A DNA stretch of 64,000 nt from Actinoplanes cyaneus. GTDB lineage: Bacteria > Actinomycetota > Actinomycetes > Mycobacteriales > Micromonosporaceae. Made by a program: the position numbers and the translations under genes. The notes under the pieces are model-generated. The model searched no databases. It saw nothing but the letters and a program-made list of their open reading frames with translations, and had not been told where the DNA came from. The DNA lies in assembly GCF_016862095.1 (NCBI RefSeq), contig NZ_BOMH01000040.1, positions 1 through 64,000 on the forward strand, in the 5' to 3' direction. Shown piece after piece: positions 8,737-17,280 of this stretch (its first letter is position 1; the number at the start of each line of letters is the position of its first letter).

Positions 8737-10083
8737 TCACAGGCGCTCGAATCCACGGCGTAGTTCCCAATCGGTCACCGCGGCGTCGAAAGCGGCCAGC
8801 TCCACCCGTCCCATGTTCGCGTAATGGGCGACCACGTCGCTCCCGAACGCCGCTTCCGCGAGCCCGCTGGACGCCCACAGGTCCGTCGCCTCCCGCAGCG
8901 TCCCGGGCACTCGCCCGGCGTCCGGGTCCTGGTAGGCGTTGCCGACGAACTCGTCCTCGAGCGACAACTCGCTCTCGATCCCGTGCACCGCGCCCGCGAC
9001 CAGGGCGGCGATCGCCAGGTACGGGTTCACGTCCCCGCCGGGCACCCGGTTCTCCACCCGCATGCCCTGCCCGTGCCCGGCGATCCGCAGCGCGCAGGTC
9101 CGGTTGTCCACCCCCCAGCGCAGCGCGGTCGGCGCGAACGAGCCCGGCTGGTACCGCTTGTACGAGTTGATGTTCGGCGCGAAGAGCAGGCTGAACTCCC
9201 GCATCGTGGCGAGCAGCCCGGCCAGCACGCGCTGCCCGGTCACGCTCAGGTGGGCCGGCCCGTCGCCGAGCATCGCCGACTTCCCGTCCTGACCGCGCAG
9301 CGAGAAGTGGATGTGGCAGGAGTTGCCCTCACGCTCGTTGGGCTTGGCCATGAAGGTCAGCGCCATGCCCTCCTGCGCGGCGATCTCCTTCGCGCCGTTC
9401 TTGTAGACCACGTGGTTGTCCGCGGCGGCGAGCGCGTCCGCGTACCGGAACGCGATCTCGTGCTGACCGAGGTTGCACTCGCCCTTGGCGCTCTCCGGGA
9501 GCAGGCCCGCGCCGTACATCTCGTTGCGGATCCTGCGCAGCAGCGGCTCCACGCGCGTCGTGCCGAGCAACGAGTAGTCCACGTTGTACTGATTCGCCGG
9601 GGTCAGGTCCCGGTAACGCTTGTCGAAGGCCTGCTCGTAGGTGTCCCGGTAGAGCACGAACTCCAGCTCGGTCCCGGCGAACGCGGTCAGCCCGTGCGCC
9701 GCCAGCCGGTCCAGCTGGCGGCGCAGGATCTGCCGCGGGGACGGCGCCACCGGCTGCCCCGCGGTGTCGAACAGGTCGGCGAGCACCAGCGCGGTGCCCG
9801 GCAGCCACGGCACCTTCCGCAGCGTGCCGAAGTCCGGCCGCATCACGAAATCGCCGTAACCGGTGGACCAGGAGGACATCTCGTAGCCGTCGACGGTGTT
9901 CATGTCGACGTCCACCGCCAGCAGATAGTTGCAGCCCTCGCTCCCGCCCCCGGCCACCTCGTCGATGAAGTAACGGCCGTGCAGCCGCTTGCCCTGCAAT
10001 CGCCCCTGCATGTCGGTGAGCGCCAGCAGAACGGTGTCGATCGAGCCGTTGCCGACCGCTACGTCCAGGTCCTCGAGATCCAT
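8737..10083 (-). CDS. Glutamine synthetase family protein, probable gamma-glutamylamine synthetase
   Basis: ATP-dependent ligase of the GSI fold, 448 residues. Visible are the N-terminal LALTDMQGRLQGKR, the metal/glutamate segment FAGTELEFVLY, EGNSCHIHFSL, the INSYKRYQPGSFAPTA region, and NRTCALRIAG. Short length, the grouping with permease, aldehyde dehydrogenase and gamma-glutamyl hydrolases, and the absence of an obvious C-terminal adenylylation tyrosine motif favour a PuuA/GlnA3/GlnA4-type enzyme. Those enzymes gamma-glutamylate putrescine, spermidine or ethanolamine and do not assimilate ammonia. Which amine is used cannot be read from the sequence. It starts 12 bases after the permease stop. 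Confidence 0.9.
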   Translation of the reverse strand: MDLEDLDVAVGNGSIDTVLLALTDMQGRLQGKRLHGRYFIDEVAGGGSEGCNYLLAVDVDMNTVDGYEMSSWSTGYGDFVMRPDFGTLRKVPWLPGTALVLADLFDTAGQPVAPSPRQILRRQLDRLAAHGLTAFAGTELEFVLYRDTYEQAFDKRYRDLTPANQYNVDYSLLGTTRVEPLLRRIRNEMYGAGLLPESAKGECNLGQHEIAFRYADALAAADNHVVYKNGAKEIAAQEGMALTFMAKPNEREGNSCHIHFSLRGQDGKSAMLGDGPAHLSVTGQRVLAGLLATMREFSLLFAPNINSYKRYQPGSFAPTALRWGVDNRTCALRIAGHGQGMRVENRVPGGDVNPYLAIAALVAGAVHGIESELSLEDEFVGNAYQDPDAGRVPGTLREATDLWASSGLAEAAFGSDVVAHYANMGRVELAAFDAAVTDWELRRGFERL

Positions 10084-10095
10084 GGATCAGTCCTA

Positions 10096-11634
10096 TCAGT
10101 CGTTGGGCGTCGGCATGGTCTGCTCGCCGTGCGCCGCTTTCTCCAGGAGGTTGGAGCGCGGGCCGGTGAACCACTTGCGGGCGCTCGCGAACCACCAGAC
10201 GGTCGCGCCGCCGACCACGATCGCCACCGCGACGATCGTGTAGTTGAAGTTCTTCGCCGTGATCGGGCCGGCCGTCGGCAGCACGAACAGCACGCAGATG
10301 ATCGCCACCCAGACGATCGAGATCCAGCCGACCGCTGCGCTCCACCGCCCGAGGTTCCACGGCCCGGCCGGGAAGTCGTCCCTGCGGCGACGGAGGAAGA
10401 CCGGTCCCACGTACGCGATGTACAGGCCGATCACCGCGATCGACGTGGCCGCCGCGTACGCCGTGGTGTTCCAGAGCGACGGGAGCACCAGCAGGGTGGA
10501 GATCGTCACGCACAGCCAGATCGAGTTCGTCGGGGTGCCGGTGCGCGGGTTGACCTGCTTCCACAGCCGCGAGCCGGGCAGCGCGCCGTCCCGGGCGAAG
10601 GCGTACGACATCCGCGAGTTCGCGGTCACCGACGCCATCCCGCAGAACCACTGCGCGACCATGCAGATGAACAGCAGGAACGTGCCGGTGTTGTGCCCTG
10701 CCGCGTCGATGAAGATCTGGGCCGGTGGCAGCCCGAGAGCGGTGGTCGCCTCGGCGTCGTAGTCCTGGATCGACCAGGTGATCGCGGACAGCAGCACGAA
10801 CCCGGCGATCACCGAGACGACCACCGACAGCACGATGCCGCGCGGCGCCGCGTTGGCCGCGTCGTGGGTCTCCTCCGCGACGTGCGCCGAGGCGTCGTAC
10901 CCGGTGTATGTGTACTGCGCCATCAGCAGTCCGATCAGGACGGCGTAGACGGTGGCTCCGGCGAACCCGAACCCGGTCGTGTTCCGCACCTCGAAGAACA
11001 CCTCGGAGATCGGCTTGTGCTGGTCCGGGATGACGGCCAGCACGACCACGATCACCGCGACGCCCACCAGGTGCCACCAGGCGCTGACATCGGAGAGCAG
11101 CCGCACCAGGTTCACGCCGAACGTGTTCAGCAGCCCGTGCGCCACGATGATGACCAGGAAGATCAGGAACGTCTTGCCCGGCGTGACCTCCAGATCGAAG
11201 GTCAGACTCAGGAACGCCGCGGTGGTGATCGCGGCGCCGAAGTCGATGGCCGCGGTCACCGCGACCTCGCCGAGGAAGTTGAACCAGCCGATGAACCAGG
11301 CCCAGGCCGCCTTGTTCCGCTTCGCCAGCGCCGCGGCCCACCAGTAGAGCGCGCCCGCCGTCGGATAGGCCGAGCAGACCTCGGCCATCGCCATCGCCAC
11401 CAGCGTCACCATGATGCCGACGAACAGCCAGCCGATGGTGATCGCGAACGGGCCGCCCGCGTTCATCGCGATCACATAGGACGTGATCGCGCCGGCCAGG
11501 ATCGAGATGATCGAGAAGGAGACCGCGAAGTTGGAGAAGCCGGACAACCGGCGGTGGAGTTCCTGCTTGTATCCGAGTTGCGCGAGACGTTCCTCGTCGC
11601 TGCTGCTTCCGGTGACGGCTGGTTCAGTGCTCAT
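10096..11634 (-). CDS. APC-superfamily amino acid/amine permease
   Basis: Integral membrane transporter, 512 residues with about 12 hydrophobic helices. The N-terminus LAQLGYKQELHRRLSGFSNF and SVSFSI-like first helix, with TSYVIAMNAGGP, match the BAT/GABA-permease branch of the APC superfamily. YTGYDASAHVAEET, the conserved helix 6 region, is present. GGGAG lies 7 bases before the ATG. As first gene of the cluster it most likely imports the amine (putrescine, GABA, ethanolamine or similar) used by the downstream enzymes. Confidence 0.9.
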   Translation of the reverse strand: MSTEPAVTGSSSDEERLAQLGYKQELHRRLSGFSNFAVSFSIISILAGAITSYVIAMNAGGPFAITIGWLFVGIMVTLVAMAMAEVCSAYPTAGALYWWAAALAKRNKAAWAWFIGWFNFLGEVAVTAAIDFGAAITTAAFLSLTFDLEVTPGKTFLIFLVIIVAHGLLNTFGVNLVRLLSDVSAWWHLVGVAVIVVVLAVIPDQHKPISEVFFEVRNTTGFGFAGATVYAVLIGLLMAQYTYTGYDASAHVAEETHDAANAAPRGIVLSVVVSVIAGFVLLSAITWSIQDYDAEATTALGLPPAQIFIDAAGHNTGTFLLFICMVAQWFCGMASVTANSRMSYAFARDGALPGSRLWKQVNPRTGTPTNSIWLCVTISTLLVLPSLWNTTAYAAATSIAVIGLYIAYVGPVFLRRRRDDFPAGPWNLGRWSAAVGWISIVWVAIICVLFVLPTAGPITAKNFNYTIVAVAIVVGGATVWWFASARKWFTGPRSNLLEKAAHGEQTMPTPND

Positions 11635-11683
11635 GCGCGAGCTCCCTATGCCGAAGGTGTGACGTGAGCCACGGGTTTCGGTG

Positions 11684-11713
11684 ATGATCGCTCCGCTGTG
11701 TTACGGCCGTCAA
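11684..11713 (-). promoter_or_regulatory. Possible promoter of the amine-utilisation cluster
   Basis: On the minus strand TTGACG (11708-11713) and GATCAT (11684-11689) are separated by 18 bases, about 50 bases before the permease start. The -35 fits a housekeeping promoter well; the -10 is weak. Confidence 0.35.
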
Positions 11714-11998
11714 TGATCAGCGTTAATTGCGTTGCCGGTTGTCGCGGCCGGTGCAAGCCTTGGTGGCAACAGGGCGGTGGCTCGGGAGGCTTCACCCGCC
11801 CCGGTTGTCGACAACCTGCCCGCGGCGATGCGGGGCGCGGTCACCTCTCTCTTCCCGCACGCGGCGGCACGGCCGCGAGCGCCCGCCCCGCATCGCCGCC
11901 CTTCTCAGAACCTTCCAGAATTGCTTTCGCCGTACGCCGTGAGCCCGGATTCCGTGGTATCCGGCGACTGGCTTCCGGGGCGTGCTGACCGATCTGCC
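11714..11998. other. Intergenic region between permease and lipoprotein genes
   Basis: No gene is supported. It contains a copy of the recurring intergenic motif CGTACGCCGTGAG at 11931-11943. Open frames here are Arg/Pro-rich shadows. Confidence 0.5.
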
Positions 11999-12607
11999 TC
12001 AGTACCCGGTCGCTCCGGCGGCCGCGCAGGCCGCGTCCAAGCGGTCGTCAGCGGCGGACGGCGCGGAGCCCTCGGAAGCGGCCATCGGATCCTTCGCCGC
12101 CGCGACCTTCGACACCGCGGCCGCAAGCCGGCGTACCGCCGAGGTCACCTTGGTCGTCCCGCCGGTGCCGGCGGCCGACGACAGGGCCCGGGCGAACTTC
12201 TTGAAGGCCGGCCCGGCGATCCCGGCCGGCACGTCGCCGTCGTCGTCCATGTTGCCGAGCAGGGTTCCGGCGAGGTCCTCCTTGGCGCTGATCACCGAGG
12301 CGCACAGTTTCCGGTCGCTGACCACCGGCTTGGCCGACGTCCTCGTCGCGCTCGGGCTCTTCGACGGCGTCCGGGACGGTTTCACGGACTTCGACGGCGA
12401 CGGCGACGGCGCGGCGGTCCCGGCCGGAGTGACGGTGACCGGCGCGACGACCGGCAGACCGAGGGTGGACTCCACGGCGGTCGGCGTCACCCACGTCTCC
12501 TCCGCCGTTCCGGCGCCGCCGCACGCCGTCAGCGCGATCAGCGGAGACACGAGCAGAGCGGCGGTAACCAGCCTGAGGGGAGTCACGCGCGCGGACACTA
12601 CCGGCAC
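11999..12607 (-). CDS. Putative secreted lipoprotein, function unknown
   Basis: 202 residues. A type II signal peptide is visible: basic N-terminus (SARVTPLRL), hydrophobic core and lipobox LTAC with the lipidated Cys near residue 29. A Pro/Ser/Thr/Lys-rich linker (about 60-95) follows, of the kind that spans the cell wall, and then an Ala-rich helical domain with one Cys pair (LCASVIS near 103 and DAACAAAG near the C-terminus). No known family is recognised. The gene stands alone between two operons. Confidence 0.75.
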   Translation of the reverse strand: MPVVSARVTPLRLVTAALLVSPLIALTACGGAGTAEETWVTPTAVESTLGLPVVAPVTVTPAGTAAPSPSPSKSVKPSRTPSKSPSATRTSAKPVVSDRKLCASVISAKEDLAGTLLGNMDDDGDVPAGIAGPAFKKFARALSSAAGTGGTTKVTSAVRRLAAAVSKVAAAKDPMAASEGSAPSAADDRLDAACAAAGATGY

Positions 12608-12849
12608 ACATTTCCATGATCAAATACTTCCATTATGCATTCGCCCCGCGCTCCGGGTAGCTCCGCGCGGCCCCGATCGACCGGGGTCACCGCGGACCTG
12701 ATCGGCCGGCGCTGATGGTTGTCGCCGGGCCTGGAACGGACCGTGAGCGCCAGCCGGGCCGCGACTCGCGTCGCGGCCCGGAGTGGTGGCCCTCCGGCGT
12801 CGCCGTCTGCGGACGGGCGACTCACGCCGTACGGGCAGATCGGGTTTGA
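12608..12849. other. Intergenic region with a recurring motif
   Basis: No gene is seen between the lipoprotein start and the end of the ABC permease gene. CTCACGCCGTACG at 12821-12833 is the reverse orientation of the motif found at several other intergenic sites. Confidence 0.5.
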
Positions 12850-13905
12850 TCAGGCTTTCTTCAGAGCGGCCATGAGCGACGTGCGCACCTGGGTCCGCAG
12901 CAGCGATCCGGTGTAGACCCTGGCGCCGACCACGAGCAGCGCCACCGCCGTCGCCGCCAGCAGGATCAGCGACACCACCGGCTCCCACGCCGCCACGCCA
13001 CCGTCGAAGAGCCGGATCGGCATCGCGATCGGGGCGGAGAACGGGACGTACGACAGGATGCGCATCAGCATCCCGTCGTGCGGCACGCTGATCGCCAGGA
13101 AGAACGGGATCAGGACGAGCATCTGCACCGGAACCGTGGTGCTGGCCAGTTCCTCCTGCCGGGAGGCGAGCGCGCCCACCCCGGCCCAGAGCGCGGCCAG
13201 CATGACGAAGCCGAGCACGAAGAACGGCACGAACCAGCCGACCGCCGGGAGCACCGCGGAGACCAGGCCGGGCGCGGCGTCGGTGGCGCTCATCCCGACG
13301 ACTGCGACCAGCGCGAGCAGCGCCACCTGGGCGAACGCGAGGACGCTGAGGGCGAACACCTTGCCGGCCAGCAGCGCCCGGACCGGGACACTGGCGACCA
13401 GGATCTCCACGATCCGGGTCTGTTTCTCCTCGACGACACTCTGCGCGATCTGCATGCCGAACGAGAACGAGGTGAAGAAGAACAGCATCGCGAACGCGAT
13501 CGGCACCAGCACCTTGAGGACCGGCGCGACGTCGCTGGGTTCGAGCAGGCGGACCGGAGGCTCGGTGCTGAGCGCCTCGACGACCTCGTCGGGGGCGTCG
13601 TCCTTGGCGATCACCTCGGGGCCGGGCAGCACCGCGGCGTCGACGTCACCGTCGCGGACGAGCTGCTCGGCGGTGGCCGTGTCGGCGACCGTCCGCACCT
13701 CGAGCCCCTCGGCCTGCAGCACGCTGACGGTGCTGCTGTCGGTGACCGCGACCTTGGTGGCGCCGCTGTTCAGCATCGACGGCAGCAGGAACGACGCCGC
13801 CATGATGACCAGGAAGAACACGGTGCCGAAGAGGAACGCCTTGTCACGCAGCTTGGTCCGGATCTCGCGCGCGGCGACGAGCTGAGCGGCCTGGAACGTG
13901 GTCAC
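12850..13905 (-). CDS. ABC-2 type exporter permease (NatB-like)
   Basis: Membrane subunit of an ABC exporter, 351 residues. One N-terminal helix (FLFGTVFFLVIMAASFLL) is followed by an extracytoplasmic domain of roughly 130 residues and then a bundle of about five helices, the ABC-2 membrane 3/NatB plan. The GTG start overlaps the stop of the ATPase gene by 4 bases. A larger open frame through this region is only an out-of-phase read into the ATPase gene. With the ATPase it probably exports a drug, peptide or ion; the substrate is unknown. Confidence 0.88.
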   Translation of the reverse strand: MTTFQAAQLVAAREIRTKLRDKAFLFGTVFFLVIMAASFLLPSMLNSGATKVAVTDSSTVSVLQAEGLEVRTVADTATAEQLVRDGDVDAAVLPGPEVIAKDDAPDEVVEALSTEPPVRLLEPSDVAPVLKVLVPIAFAMLFFFTSFSFGMQIAQSVVEEKQTRIVEILVASVPVRALLAGKVFALSVLAFAQVALLALVAVVGMSATDAAPGLVSAVLPAVGWFVPFFVLGFVMLAALWAGVGALASRQEELASTTVPVQMLVLIPFFLAISVPHDGMLMRILSYVPFSAPIAMPIRLFDGGVAAWEPVVSLILLAATAVALLVVGARVYTGSLLRTQVRTSLMAALKKA

Positions 13906-14795
13906 TGGATCACCTCTCGGAAGATCTCGGCGAGCGAGGGACGGACCGGGCCGAACGCGTGCACCGGGCCGCGGTCGAGCGCGGCGCGCAGGATCGGCTG
14001 GTCCTCGAACCCGGGCTCCAGGTCGAAGGTCGCGTGCCGGCCGTCCAGGTCGATCAGGGTCACCCCGGGCTGGTCGCGCAGCCAGCCGGCGTCGCCACCG
14101 ACCTCGATGCGGTAACGCGGCAACGCGTACTGGTCGCGTAGCCCGGACCGGTCGCCGGCGGCGCGGATCGTGCCGTCCGCGATGATCACCAGGTCGTCGC
14201 AGAGGCGTTCGACGACGTCGAGCTGGTGGCTGGAGAAGAGCACCGCGGCACCGGCGGCGGCCCGTTCGCGCAGCACGGTGACCACGTTGTCGACGGCCAG
14301 CGGGTCGAGGCCGGAGAACGGCTCGTCGAGGACCAGCAGCTCCGGGTCGTGGACCAGGGCCGCGGCGATCTGCGCGCGCTGCTGGTTGCCCAGCGACAGC
14401 TTCTGCACGTGATCGTTGGCTCGTTCGGCCAGCTCGAGGCGTTCGAGCAGGGCCATCGTGCGGCGGCGCGCGGTGGCCGCGTCCAGCCCGTGCAGCCGTC
14501 CCAGGTAGACGATCTGGTCGAGGACGCTCATCTTCGGGTAGAGGCCGCGCTCCTCCGGCATGTAGCCGAACCGCTGCCTGATCTCCCGCCCGAGCGGCTC
14601 GCCGCGCCAGCTCACCGTGCCAGAGTCGGCGGCCAGCACGCCCAGGATGATCCGCATGGTGGTGGTCTTGCCGGCGCCGTTGGCACCGACGAATCCGGTC
14701 AGCCGCCCGGAGGCCACGGTGAACGACACGTCCTTGAGGACCTGCCGATCGCCGAACGACCGGTCGACCGCGTCGACGCTGAGATCGGGGTTCAT
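13902..14795 (-). CDS. ABC transporter ATP-binding protein (NatA-like)
   Basis: Cytoplasmic ATPase of an exporter, 297 residues from the ATG at 14795; an ATG at 14813 is possible. Walker A GANGAGKTT, a Q-loop in FGYMPEERGLYP, a divergent signature (LSLGNQQR), Walker B LLVLDEPFSGLDP and the H-loop SSHQLD are all present. A C-terminal DUF4162-like extension follows. It is coupled to the permease by a GTGA overlap and follows the response-regulator gene after 61 bases, a classical arrangement of a two-component system controlling an exporter. Confidence 0.92.
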   Translation of the reverse strand: MNPDLSVDAVDRSFGDRQVLKDVSFTVASGRLTGFVGANGAGKTTTMRIILGVLAADSGTVSWRGEPLGREIRQRFGYMPEERGLYPKMSVLDQIVYLGRLHGLDAATARRRTMALLERLELAERANDHVQKLSLGNQQRAQIAAALVHDPELLVLDEPFSGLDPLAVDNVVTVLRERAAAGAAVLFSSHQLDVVERLCDDLVIIADGTIRAAGDRSGLRDQYALPRYRIEVGGDAGWLRDQPGVTLIDLDGRHATFDLEPGFEDQPILRAALDRGPVHAFGPVRPSLAEIFREVIQ

Positions 14796-14856
14796 GCCAT
14801 TGACGGTAGGCATTCCGCACGCTCGTGGCGTCCGGCCCGCGAAGGACCCGGCGATG

Positions 14857-15513
14857 TCATCCCTGCGAAGGACGGACCACCCCCATCTCATACGCCAGGA
14901 CCACCGCCTGCGTCCGGTCACGTGCCCCGAGCTTCATCAGGACCCGGCTCACGTGCGTCTTCACCGTCGTCTCGCCCAGGTGCAGGGCGGTCGCGATCTC
15001 CGCGTTCGTCGCGCCCCCGGCGAGCTGCACCAGGACCTCGTGCTCGCGCGGGGTGAGGTCGTCGAGGCGTACGCCCGGCTCGGGTGAACGCTGACGGGGC
15101 AGGCTGAACTCGGCGATCACCCGACGCGTGACCGCCGGGGCGAGCAGCGCGTCACCGGCCGCCAGCACCCGGACGGCCTCGGTCAGCGCCTCTGGCGTGC
15201 CGTTCTTCAGCAGGAACCCGCTGGCCCCGGCCTGCAGCGCGGCGAACAGGTAGTCGTCGCGGTCGAAGGTCGTCAGGATCAGGATCGACGGGCCACCCCC
15301 GGCCGCGATCCGGCGGGTCGCCTCCAGCCCGTCCATCTCCGGCATCTCGACATCCATCAGCACGACGTCGGGCCGCAGCCGCAACGCCAGGTCGACCGCC
15401 GCGGCGCCGTCGGCCGCCTCGCCGACCACCGTGATGTCATCCTCCATCTCGAGGATGACCCGGAACCCGGACCGGACCAATTGATGGTCGTCCGCGAGGA
15501 GGACCCGGATCAC
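14857..15513 (-). CDS. NarL/FixJ-family response regulator
   Basis: 218 residues. Receiver domain with phospho-acceptor Asp54 (VVLMDVEMPEMDG), switch Thr in ILTTFDRDDY and Lys in FLLKN. The C-terminal LuxR-type HTH is LTPREHEVL followed by GATNAEIATALHLGETTVK. The GTG start overlaps the kinase stop (GTGA) and has GGGGAG 6 bases upstream. It pairs with the kinase and probably controls the NatAB exporter and its own operon. Confidence 0.94.
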   Translation of the reverse strand: MIRVLLADDHQLVRSGFRVILEMEDDITVVGEAADGAAAVDLALRLRPDVVLMDVEMPEMDGLEATRRIAAGGGPSILILTTFDRDDYLFAALQAGASGFLLKNGTPEALTEAVRVLAAGDALLAPAVTRRVIAEFSLPRQRSPEPGVRLDDLTPREHEVLVQLAGGATNAEIATALHLGETTVKTHVSRVLMKLGARDRTQAVVLAYEMGVVRPSQG

Positions 15514-16778
15514 GTGGAACTCCCCACCGTCGACGCGTACGGCAACCGCGCCCGTACGCGATAGCCCCCGCCACCGCGCCGGCCGTGCTCCAGCGTCCCG
15601 TCGTGCACCGCCACCCGCTCCCGCATCCCGATCAGTCCCATCCCGCTGCCGCCCGCCGCGGCCCCGCCGTGCCCGTCGTCGGCCACGTCCAGCTCCAGCT
15701 CGCCCGCCAGGTACCGCACCCGGATGTCGAGCGTCCCGGCCCGCGCGTGCTTGAGGGTATTGGTCACCGACTCCTGCACGATCCGGAAGGCCGCCTGGGA
15801 GAGCGACTCGGGCAGGGGCGCCGGATCGCCGTACGTCCCGAAGTGCACCTCGAGCCCCGCCTCCCGGGCCCGGTCGGCGATCTCGCCGATCCGATCGATG
15901 CCCGCGCCCGGGGCCGGCTCGACCTCGGCGCTGGTCGCGCGCAACGCCCCCAGCATGCGGCGCAGCTCGTCGACGGCGGTCCGCGCGCCGGCCTCGACCG
16001 CGGTCAGCGCGGTCACCGCCTTGACCGGGTCCTTCTCCAGCGCCCGGCGGCACGCGGACGCCTGGATGCCCATCACCGAGACGTGGTGCGCCACGACGTC
16101 GTGCAGCTCCCGCGCGATCCGGACCCGTTCCTGCAGGACGGCACGGCCGGCCGCCGCCTCCTGCGCCGCGCGCAGCTCCTCGGCCTGCTCCTGCAGCCGG
16201 TGCTCCCGGTGAACCGCCCGCCAGGCCGCGTCGCCCATCAGGTACGTGAACCCGAAGTACACGAGGTTCTGCAGATAGCCGAGCAGGACCGCGGCCCAGA
16301 GCTCCGGCTTCTCGCCGCTTTCCGGATCGACCGCGGTGAGGGCGTCGTGGTACAGCGCGTAGGACACGGTCAGCCAGCCGAACATCACCGCGATGATCAC
16401 CAGCCGGATGGTGCGCGCCCGCGACCGGTCCGGCCCCCACGCGCCGAGCGTGTAGATCGCGGCGCACAACGCGTACGTCGTGATCACCTGCTCCGGCGAG
16501 AACCGGACCTGGGCCACGATGAACGCGACCGAGACCACCACTGCGACCGCCTCGGGGGCGCGTCGCCGCCAGGCCAGCGGCAGCGTGGTCACCACCGCCC
16601 AGAAGATCTGCTCGGCCAGCGCCGGGGCCCGCTCGGTGTGGTAGTACCCGGCCCTGCGCAGCATGAACAGGGTGAAGACGGCGAGGGCGGCGACACCGGA
16701 GCCGATCCACAGGTCGTTCTGACGCTGCCGCGGGGTGGGCCCGGGCCGTCGCCATTCTTCGACGTTCCACGATCGCAT
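15510..16778 (-). CDS. Two-component sensor histidine kinase (HisKA_3 type)
   Basis: Membrane kinase, 422 residues. Four to six hydrophobic segments lie between residues 25 and 180, followed by a coiled-coil-like stretch (190-220). The dimerisation/phospho-acceptor motif ARELHDVVAHHVS has His226, and the HATPase domain shows ESVTNTLKHA, DDGHGG and GMGLIGMRERV. This is the partner of the NarL-type regulator encoded directly after it. The stimulus is unknown, but the small extracellular loops suggest a membrane-derived signal, as in LiaS/DesK-like kinases. Confidence 0.93.
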   Translation of the reverse strand: MRSWNVEEWRRPGPTPRQRQNDLWIGSGVAALAVFTLFMLRRAGYYHTERAPALAEQIFWAVVTTLPLAWRRRAPEAVAVVVSVAFIVAQVRFSPEQVITTYALCAAIYTLGAWGPDRSRARTIRLVIIAVMFGWLTVSYALYHDALTAVDPESGEKPELWAAVLLGYLQNLVYFGFTYLMGDAAWRAVHREHRLQEQAEELRAAQEAAAGRAVLQERVRIARELHDVVAHHVSVMGIQASACRRALEKDPVKAVTALTAVEAGARTAVDELRRMLGALRATSAEVEPAPGAGIDRIGEIADRAREAGLEVHFGTYGDPAPLPESLSQAAFRIVQESVTNTLKHARAGTLDIRVRYLAGELELDVADDGHGGAAAGGSGMGLIGMRERVAVHDGTLEHGRRGGGGYRVRARLPYASTVGSST

Positions 16779-16788
16779 GCTGAGACGA

Positions 16789-17154
16789 TTACATGTTTTG
16801 TCGAGCCCTGGTGTCGCGGCGGGTCTGCATCGGGATGGTGGCGTCCTCGCCGGGACCCAGCCTGCCGCCCAGCTCCACGATCCGCCGGTGCGCGGCGGCC
16901 AGGCGGTCCTCCAGGGTGACGACCCGGACCGCGGCGGTGAGCAGGAAACCCTCGTCGAGCAGGAGCCGGACGCGTTCGGCCAGCTGGAGCTGATGCCGGG
17001 AGTAACGGCGATGGCCGCCGGCCGAGCGCTCGGGCTCGATCAGGCCGGTGCCGTCCAGCGAGCGGAGAAATGCCTGCGTCACGCCGATCAGCTCGGCGGC
17101 CCGGCCCATCGAATACGCCGGGAGGTCGACGTCGTCCCGCGGTCCGGTCGGCAT
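16789..17154 (-). CDS. MerR-family transcriptional regulator
   Basis: 121 residues from the ATG at 17154, preceded by GAGGTGAGA. The MerR HTH is YSMGRAAELIGVTQAFLRSLD followed by the wing RSAGGHRRYSRHQL, then a short dimerisation helix. There is no long effector domain and no metal-binding Cys motif. Frame stays open to a GTG at 17244, but that start has no ribosome-binding site. It ends 10 bases before the sensor-kinase start, so a five-gene operon MerR-kinase-regulator-NatA-NatB is likely. Confidence 0.85.
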   Translation of the reverse strand: MPTGPRDDVDLPAYSMGRAAELIGVTQAFLRSLDGTGLIEPERSAGGHRRYSRHQLQLAERVRLLLDEGFLLTAAVRVVTLEDRLAAAHRRIVELGGRLGPGEDATIPMQTRRDTRARQNM

Positions 17155-17244
17155 TCTCACCTCGGGCATCATCTCCTCGGGCGTCGTCTCCTCAGGCACT
17201 GTCACCGCGGGCATCGTCCCCTCGGGCACTGTCTCTTCACGCAC
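17155..17244 (-). repeat. Degenerate repeat of GAGG-plus-start units before the MerR gene
   Basis: Just upstream of the chosen MerR start, units of the form GAGG(A/G)-N-ATG recur in frame. They encode a low-complexity peptide rich in Thr, Val, Pro, Glu and Met (TVPEGT, TVPEET, TPEE, MPEV). Several of the ATGs have their own GAGG at usable distance, so the true start is ambiguous. Confidence 0.55.
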
Positions 17245-17249
17245 AGAGT

Positions 17250-17280
17250 CCAGGGCCCCGGCGGGTAACCGGGGCCCTGG
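17250..17280 (+). terminator. Perfect 12-bp hairpin with T-rich tail
   Basis: CCAGGGCCCCGG (17250-17261) pairs perfectly with 17269-17280 around a 7-base loop, followed on the plus strand by ATTTTCAATTCTT. It has intrinsic-terminator form, yet no plus-strand gene ends here. On the minus strand it lies in the leader of the MerR operon, where it could act as an attenuator. Confidence 0.55.

Noticed and set aside
8824..11667. Very long plus-strand open frame opposite the GS and permease genes
   Set aside because: Arg/Asp/His/Gly-rich with no domain; it is the antisense shadow of well-supported genes with normal GC codon bias on the other strand. The same holds for 1505-3736 and 20120-22486.
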